A DNA stretch of 12,136 nt, taken from positions 1-12,136 of the forward strand of contig JABIME010000167.1 of assembly GCA_018654125.1 (NCBI GenBank), written 5' to 3'. A program made the position numbers and the translations under genes. Positions 7,568 to 12,136 of this stretch are shown piece by piece. This DNA is from Candidatus Cloacimonadota bacterium (GTDB lineage: Bacteria; Cloacimonadota; Cloacimonadia; Cloacimonadales; TCS61). Numbering within the stretch: position 1 is the stretch's first letter; each line of letters starts with the position of its first letter. The notes beneath the pieces are model-generated. The model did not search any database and was not told where the DNA came from. It was given only the letters and a program-made list of their open reading frames with translations.

Positions 7568-8248
7568 TCATTCTTTCCCTTCCAATGCTCTAATTCTCTT
7601 CTCCAGTTTGGAGATTGTAAGTTCTCTACCTACAAAAACCTTGAGAGCACTATCCAGATCTTTGTTTGTTTTCTGTAGCTCTTTGGTTCTTTCTTCAATC
7701 AATTCTTCCAGATGTTCGCGATGTTTAGAAAGCTCTTCTTCTGCAATCTTACGATCTGTGATGTTTGAGAAAGTTATAGAAATGTATGTAATCGTACCAT
7801 TCTCATCCAAAATCGGATTTGCATTCACCAAGACCCAAGTAAGATCATCATTTCCGGGAATATTAATTCCTAAAATATAATCTTGAAATTGCTTTTTGGT
7901 TTTGATCGTAATATTTACAGGGTACTCTTCCAGAGGCATGGGGGAACCATCCTCTTTTACAAAACTCCACGCAGGATCTATCGCTTCTTTTCCTTTCATT
8001 TGCTCAATGGTTAATCCCAGTATTCTACTAGCTGCAGGATTACTGAATAAGATCTTTGTGTCAGCTCCATGAAGAACAAGCCCAACATTCATATTGTCGG
8101 TAAGAACGTTGTATTTTTCTTCAGTATTCTTTAGTGATAGTTCAGCCTGCTTGCGCTCGGTTTCAGATTGTTCCAGTTCAGCAACTTTCACCTTTAATTC
8201 TTTGTTTTCGATCAATAGTTGTTCTTTAGTTTTTTCAAAATTTTTCAT
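7568..8248 (-). CDS. Single-PAS protein with coiled coils, no kinase domain
   Basis: This 226-residue soluble protein has an N-terminal coiled coil (about 1-45), one PAS domain (about 43-168, ending in the PAC-like 'ITFSNITDRKIAEEEL'), a second coil (about 168-203) and a short tail around 'VFVGREL' (204-210). It has no His-kinase, ATPase, methyl-accepting or DNA-binding region. The length is natural: an AGGTGA ribosome site lies five bases before the ATG and the stop is clean. Its first 29 residues closely match the start of the next protein upstream in the operon, so the two are probably partial paralogues. The gene lies 26 bp after that gene and 49 bp before the large hybrid kinase. A plausible job is a PAS sensor subunit that docks on a kinase through its coils. 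The ligand is unknown. Confidence 0.85.
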   Translation of the reverse strand: MKNFEKTKEQLLIENKELKVKVAELEQSETERKQAELSLKNTEEKYNVLTDNMNVGLVLHGADTKILFSNPAASRILGLTIEQMKGKEAIDPAWSFVKEDGSPMPLEEYPVNITIKTKKQFQDYILGINIPGNDDLTWVLVNANPILDENGTITYISITFSNITDRKIAEEELSKHREHLEELIEERTKELQKTNKDLDSALKVFVGRELTISKLEKRIRALEGKE

Positions 8249-8274
8249 TTCTCACCTTTGCCTTCGAAAAAAAA

Positions 8275-10215
8275 TTATATAGTTCTATACTTTTCTTCTT
8301 CTCCAAGTTTTGCCAATAACTCATTAACTTCTTTTCTTGTTTCGTTAATGGCAAGTTCTCTATCCACCATAATGTCATTCATCATCTCCAGCTGTTTCAC
8401 TTTTGCATTCAACTTGTCTTCTGCCTGTTTCCGCTTGGTAATGTCTAGATTCAGTGCCAGCATAGATTCGACTTTCCCATTGCTTCCCAAAATCGGTTGA
8501 GCTGCTCGTAGAACATCTAGCTTGGTACCATCTTTGCAGATCATCCGAATTTCAGCATCGATGGGTTTTCCCTTTAAAAGCACAGGAAATTTTTGTTTGA
8601 ATATTTGTACTGAATCCTGAGTAAGAAATTTGGTAATGTGTTTACCGATCATTTCGGAAACTTTGTAACCAAGCATCTTAGCTGTACTTGAACTACAATT
8701 AATTATATTACCCTTAGTGTCGATAACTTCACCTCCATAAGGTAATAGATTAAAAAGTAACCGATATCGCTCTTCATTGAGTTTCCCTTTTTCTTCGGCT
8801 TGTTTACGCTCGGTAATGTCTCGTCCTAAGCCTATAATTTCAATTACTTCGTTTTTTTCATTCAAAATTGCACTATCTGTCCAGCTCAACCATTTCCATC
8901 CATCCTTAGTTTTTGCTCTTTGCTCTATATAGCAGGTGTAAGGTGGTTTAAACAGTTTCTTCATGGCAATTTCTGTTTTTTCTACATCATCTTTATGAAC
9001 CAGAGGGATGAACTTTTTATTCAAAAGATCTTTATCGGATTTACCAAAAAATTTGCAATATGATGGACTTACATAAAGAAAACGTCCTTCTATATCTACT
9101 TTTACGATCATATCAGATTGATGTTCAACAAGACGCTTATATTTGCCTTCACTCGCTTTTAACGCTTCTTCTGCTTTCATAATATCAGTGATGTTACGAT
9201 AAACAACACAAACTGAAGACACATTATTATGATCATCCATTATTGGGGATATGATAGAATTTGTATATACATTTTCTCCGTGCATTTCAGTTTTGTCGGT
9301 AACTTCCAAAACACTTTTTGTTTTGAAGACTGTGTCAATCCGCTTCATCCAGAGATGCATAAAATCCGGGATATGTCCCAAGCCATCTCTGATATTTTTA
9401 CCAATAACATTTTCACGGGTTGTTCCAACATGATCTATAGCAGATTGATTTGCATAAAGGTAGTTATATTCCTTATCCCAGATCAGGATGCAGTCATTTG
9501 CAGATTCAAATGCGGTTTTAAAGCGCTCTTCACTCTCTTTTAACGCTTCTTCTGTTTCTTTTTGTTCAGCAATGTATTTTGATTTTTGAATATTCTGGTA
9601 TGCAATTTTTGATAGTTGGTTGGCAAGTGTAAATAACACCTGTGCAATTTGCTCAAATTTTTTGCGTGACATTGCAGGAACCTCATGAAATGCTCTCAAA
9701 AAAGCAGACTCATCGGTACCAATCTTCTTTGCATATTGAATCATCTGATCTTCCGTCTGAGTTTCATCACGAACCTGGCCTATAAGCCAGTTTGCTATAT
9801 GCTTTCCTTCAATAGAAATTCCGGCACCGGCATCCCAAAGTCCACCACTTAAGCAAGGTTGAATACTTGGTCCTTTGATACTTTGCTTTCCGACCTTCGC
9901 ATCAGATTCATAACAATTTGCAAGACCCTTCTTTGTTTTTCGAATAATGTTATTGCACAAATATGTAAAGTTGCTTTCCTTAGTAATCGGAACTCCTGTA
10001 ATATCTGTAATAATAGAAGCTACACCAGTTGCATTCGAAAATTCATCTTGTAGCTTTTGAATATCTTTTATGTTAAACAGATCTCTAAATGAAATATCTT
10101 TATACTCTTCCAATGAACTTTGCTTTATTTGAGATTTTTCTAAATCGGCAACTTTGCTTTTTAACTGATGATTTTCTTTTAAAAGCTGATCTCTTGTTTT
10201 TTCAGAATTCTTCAT
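8275..10215 (-). CDS. PocR-domain sensor protein with three PAS domains, no kinase domain
   Basis: This 646-residue cytoplasmic protein begins with a short coil (1-30), followed by a PocR-type sensory domain (about 42-210). The latter is recognisable from 'DLFNIKDIQKLQDEFS', 'GVPITKESNF', 'QPCLSGGLWDAGA' and 'KHIANWLIGQVR'. Cys87, Cys101, Cys121 and His139 stand out; Cys residues are typical of this family, which was named from the PocR regulator of propanediol utilisation. Three PAS domains follow (about 228-348, 355-470 and 482-597), each ending in a PAC-type 'D/NIT' segment. The last 49 residues form a coil and a tail, 'MVDREL....RKEVNELLAKLG'. There is no kinase, ATPase or output domain. 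GAGGTGAGAA lies directly before the ATG. As part of the operon it is likely an input module for one of the kinases, perhaps sensing a small organic compound or redox state; the ligand is a guess. Confidence 0.9.
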   Translation of the reverse strand: MKNSEKTRDQLLKENHQLKSKVADLEKSQIKQSSLEEYKDISFRDLFNIKDIQKLQDEFSNATGVASIITDITGVPITKESNFTYLCNNIIRKTKKGLANCYESDAKVGKQSIKGPSIQPCLSGGLWDAGAGISIEGKHIANWLIGQVRDETQTEDQMIQYAKKIGTDESAFLRAFHEVPAMSRKKFEQIAQVLFTLANQLSKIAYQNIQKSKYIAEQKETEEALKESEERFKTAFESANDCILIWDKEYNYLYANQSAIDHVGTTRENVIGKNIRDGLGHIPDFMHLWMKRIDTVFKTKSVLEVTDKTEMHGENVYTNSIISPIMDDHNNVSSVCVVYRNITDIMKAEEALKASEGKYKRLVEHQSDMIVKVDIEGRFLYVSPSYCKFFGKSDKDLLNKKFIPLVHKDDVEKTEIAMKKLFKPPYTCYIEQRAKTKDGWKWLSWTDSAILNEKNEVIEIIGLGRDITERKQAEEKGKLNEERYRLLFNLLPYGGEVIDTKGNIINCSSSTAKMLGYKVSEMIGKHITKFLTQDSVQIFKQKFPVLLKGKPIDAEIRMICKDGTKLDVLRAAQPILGSNGKVESMLALNLDITKRKQAEDKLNAKVKQLEMMNDIMVDRELAINETRKEVNELLAKLGEEEKYRTI

Positions 10216-10257
10216 TTCTCACCTCGATCCTGTACAAATTAAATTATTTCAAATTTT

Positions 10258-11085
10258 TTATCTCTTCTGATAAATTTTGCAGCATTTATCGATCCTTCTG
10301 AATTCACTTTTAAATTTCTGGATAGGCACCTCAGCTTCACCTAATATTAAGTAACCACCTTTATTTAATGAACGATACAATTTATCGAAAATTCTTTCTT
10401 GGAATTCATTATTGAAATATATGAGAACATTTCTGCAAAGTATAATGTCAAAATTGCCGAACACACTTCCAGGAGGAGAGTATCGTTTTCTATCTAGCAG
10501 ATCAAAAAATGAGAAAGAAACCATATCTTTTATCTCTTTCTTCAAAGTGAACAGATCTGATCTCTCTATAAAATATTTTCTCAGCAGTCCTAATTTTATG
10601 TTTTTTACAGCATCCATATCAAACGTTGCTTTTTCTGCTTTCTTCAAAATCTCAGTATCGATATCTGTAGCAAATATGTGTGTATTGGGTTTTGTATTTT
10701 CTTTTTTAAAAAATTCATTGATGAGAATTGCAATTGAATATGGTTCTTCTCCGGAAGCACATCCGGCAGACCAGAAACGAATTGAGCTTTCTCTATTTGC
10801 TTCTTTTTTTTCAAAGAGTTTTGGTAGAAGAAATTTATTTGTATATTCCCATGTCAGGGAATTGCGGAAAAAACTACTTACATTAATTGTTAAAACATCT
10901 ATCAGTTTGTCACATTCTTGTGGGTGCAAAATAATATAATCGTAATATTCTTCTAAGCTATCGCATTTGGTTGTGTATAATCTTTTTGTAATTCTCCTTT
11001 CAAGCATACTTAATCTGTTCCCTGAAAAATCAAAACCTCTTTGATCATGAAGAAAATTTAGAATCATATTAATTTTTTGTTTCAT
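10258..11085 (-). CDS. cheR: CheR-type protein methyltransferase
   Basis: This 275-residue protein matches the full length of CheR enzymes, which transfer methyl groups from S-adenosylmethionine to glutamates of chemoreceptors. The N-terminal helical domain covers about 1-70. The family signatures follow in order: 'TINVSSFFRN' (66-75), the SAM-binding 'FWSAGCASGEEPYSIA' (104-119), the acidic 'FATDID' (138-143) and 'ILCRNVLIYF' (215-224). AAAGGTAA precedes the ATG. It is the first gene of the presumed operon, 42 bp ahead of the PocR-PAS gene. No CheB methylesterase, methyl-accepting receptor, CheA or CheW is encoded in the window, so its substrate may not be a classical receptor; it could modify a sensor or coil of this operon, or act on receptors encoded elsewhere. 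Family assignment is firm, substrate is unknown. Confidence 0.92.
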   Translation of the reverse strand: MKQKINMILNFLHDQRGFDFSGNRLSMLERRITKRLYTTKCDSLEEYYDYIILHPQECDKLIDVLTINVSSFFRNSLTWEYTNKFLLPKLFEKKEANRESSIRFWSAGCASGEEPYSIAILINEFFKKENTKPNTHIFATDIDTEILKKAEKATFDMDAVKNIKLGLLRKYFIERSDLFTLKKEIKDMVSFSFFDLLDRKRYSPPGSVFGNFDIILCRNVLIYFNNEFQERIFDKLYRSLNKGGYLILGEAEVPIQKFKSEFRRIDKCCKIYQKR

Positions 11086-11252
11086 TATGTTACCTTTATC
11101 GAATGATTTAATTATATATTAAATGTCAATAATAATTTATTATATATAATATATTTATTGTTGATATTATGGATTATTAAAAATGTATTTATCATGAGTG
11201 TTATCACAACCCAAAGATGTGTATAGCCTGCAGATAGGTAATTTACTACTTT
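11086..11252 (-). promoter_or_regulatory. AT-rich upstream region of the signalling operon, with a palindrome
   Basis: This 167-bp gap lies between the channel gene and cheR and is the most likely place for the operon promoter. On the minus strand a TTGACA hexamer sits at 11129-11124 and a TATAAT at 11116-11111, but only 7 bp separate them, so they do not form one standard sigma-70 promoter. An imperfect palindrome spans 11126-11164, centred on the perfect 12-bp ATTATATATAAT at 11139-11150, with outer arms TCAATAATAA and TTATTGTTGA. It may be an operator or simply AT-rich DNA. I see no GC-rich terminator for the channel gene here, so read-through is possible. Confidence 0.35.
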
Positions 11253-12136
11253 CTATTTAGATAAATGTAAATCTTTAAGTAAAATAGGAATGGCTAGTTC
11301 AATACCATTTAATTTTAATTTCTTTAAAATTTCAAGATTCATTTGTGTTGTAACTTGAAAAGCTTTAGCCTTAGGATTCCTAAAGAATTTAATATCAACA
11401 TCTTGCCATTCTTTAATCTCATATTGGTAATCAATTACGGTAGAGTAATCTGTAATATCATCAAACCGGATATAAATTGATTCATTTTTTACCTGATCAT
11501 TAGTTCGTGCGGCTTCATCAATTATCGCAATTACCGATTCCACTTGTTCAGGTTTGGTTGCATGCGACAGATGTAATTTCCTTACAATTCTAAATTTTGT
11601 TCTACTGTACTCAATTTTTTCTATAGAGTGTTTTGAAAAAGTACTGTTTGGAACAGAATACGTACTTCCATATTTTCCCTCTACAAAGGTAGTTCGTATA
11701 CCGATCTTCCTAATATATCCATTGATCTTTTTCTTAGATGGATCTAGAATGATAACTTCATCACCAATCGTGAATGGTCGTTGCACGAAAATAGTAATTC
11801 CACCAAAAAAATTGGCAACAACATCTTGAGCTGCAAGAGCAAAAGCCAATCCGCCAAGACCAAGTCCTGCCAAGATAGCTCCAACATTATAACCCGCATT
11901 ATTAAGGCCCACAATAATGGCAATAGTCCACACAATTGTTCTTATACCAGATTTTAGCACAGGAAGAAGCATGTCGTCTACATCTGTATGTGATTTCTGG
12001 GATAGAGGAACTAAGTATTGCTCATGAAGTGAAATATATAACCTTGTTATAAGCCAGGCAACTATAAGCGTAAAAGAGAAACTAAATACACTTTCAAGCC
12101 ACATTTTAGCACCTTCGGATATTGTTAAAGTGTTTA
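11253..12136 (-). CDS. MscS-family mechanosensitive ion channel (5' end probably outside window)
   Basis: The visible protein is an MscS-type small-conductance mechanosensitive channel, which opens under membrane tension to release solutes during osmotic downshock. Numbering from the ATG at 12104 (283 residues), there are membrane helices at about 5-25 and 52-68, then the pore helix with Gly/Ala packing 'GAILAGLGLGGLAFALAAQD' (75-94), running into 'FFGGITIFVQRPFTIGD'. A beta domain (about 110-165) and a cytoplasmic alpha/beta domain (about 170-275) follow. The frame stays open from 12104 to the right edge, adding ten complete codons without a stop, and relatives usually carry more membrane helices ahead of this point, so the gene is probably truncated by the window. 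However, AAGGTG five bases before the ATG at 12104 keeps a short 283-residue form possible. It shares strand with the signalling operon but has no evident functional link to it. Confidence 0.85.
   Translation of the reverse strand, partial: NTLTISEGAKMWLESVFSFSFTLIVAWLITRLYISLHEQYLVPLSQKSHTDVDDMLLPVLKSGIRTIVWTIAIIVGLNNAGYNVGAILAGLGLGGLAFALAAQDVVANFFGGITIFVQRPFTIGDEVIILDPSKKKINGYIRKIGIRTTFVEGKYGSTYSVPNSTFSKHSIEKIEYSRTKFRIVRKLHLSHATKPEQVESVIAIIDEAARTNDQVKNESIYIRFDDITDYSTVIDYQYEIKEWQDVDIKFFRNPKAKAFQVTTQMNLEILKKLKLNGIELAIPILLKDLHLSK

Noticed and set aside
10412..10939. 175-codon open frame on the plus strand
   Set aside because: It is antisense to cheR, whose motifs are complete and in order. 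The product is Ser/Phe-rich and matches no family I know.
11111..11129. TTGACA and TATAAT as a sigma-70 promoter for the operon
   Set aside because: The hexamers are only 7 bp apart on the minus strand. A normal promoter needs about 16-18 bp, so the pair cannot be used as such, though the region may still hold a promoter.
11190..11240. Intrinsic terminator after the channel gene
   Set aside because: Only very short dyads such as GTG-TTAT-CAC are present, with no T run. They are too weak to call.

Overview
The window reads as an AT-rich bacterial chromosome. Hand-counted 60-base lines mostly fall near 28-43% GC, apart from one richer patch. Genes are tightly packed and the ribosome binding sites are mostly AGGAG or AGGTGA type. 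The sensor repertoire (Cache, PocR, many PAS, HisKA_2, chains of receiver domains), the lack of DNA-binding output domains and REP-like intergenic hairpins suggest a free-living anaerobic Gram-negative, perhaps of the FCB/Cloacimonadota kind. That placement is a weak inference; no phylogenetic marker gene is present.

Layout: positions 1-357 (+) hold the 3' end of an uncharacterised gene with a KOW-like C-terminal domain. It ends at a strong hairpin (383-410) that also lies just past the 3' end of the leftward genes. All other genes are on the minus strand. In transcription order (right to left) they are: a truncated MscS-family channel (11253 to the right edge); an AT-rich spacer with a palindrome (11086-11252); a CheR-type methyltransferase (10258-11085); a PocR-PAS-PAS-PAS protein without a kinase (8275-10215); a single-PAS protein without a kinase (7568-8248); a 1368-residue Cache-HAMP-GAF-kinase with four receivers (3412-7518); a 164-bp spacer with nested inverted repeats (3248-3411); a REC-PAS-PAS-PAS-HisKA_2 kinase (806-3247); and a single-domain response regulator (439-804).

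From cheR to the response regulator the spacing is 42, 26, 49, 164 and 1 bp, so these six genes look like one signalling operon. Together they encode two histidine kinases, six receiver domains, seven PAS domains, one extracytoplasmic Cache sensor, one GAF and one PocR domain. They include no DNA-binding, cyclic-di-GMP or other classical output domain. The only other enzyme is the CheR-type methyltransferase, and no CheB or chemoreceptor accompanies it. A plausible but untested reading is a phosphorelay: the two PAS proteins feed signals to the kinases, phosphate moves through the receiver chain, and the small regulator carries the signal to a partner encoded elsewhere.

No tRNA, rRNA, CRISPR array, transposase gene or replication origin was seen.
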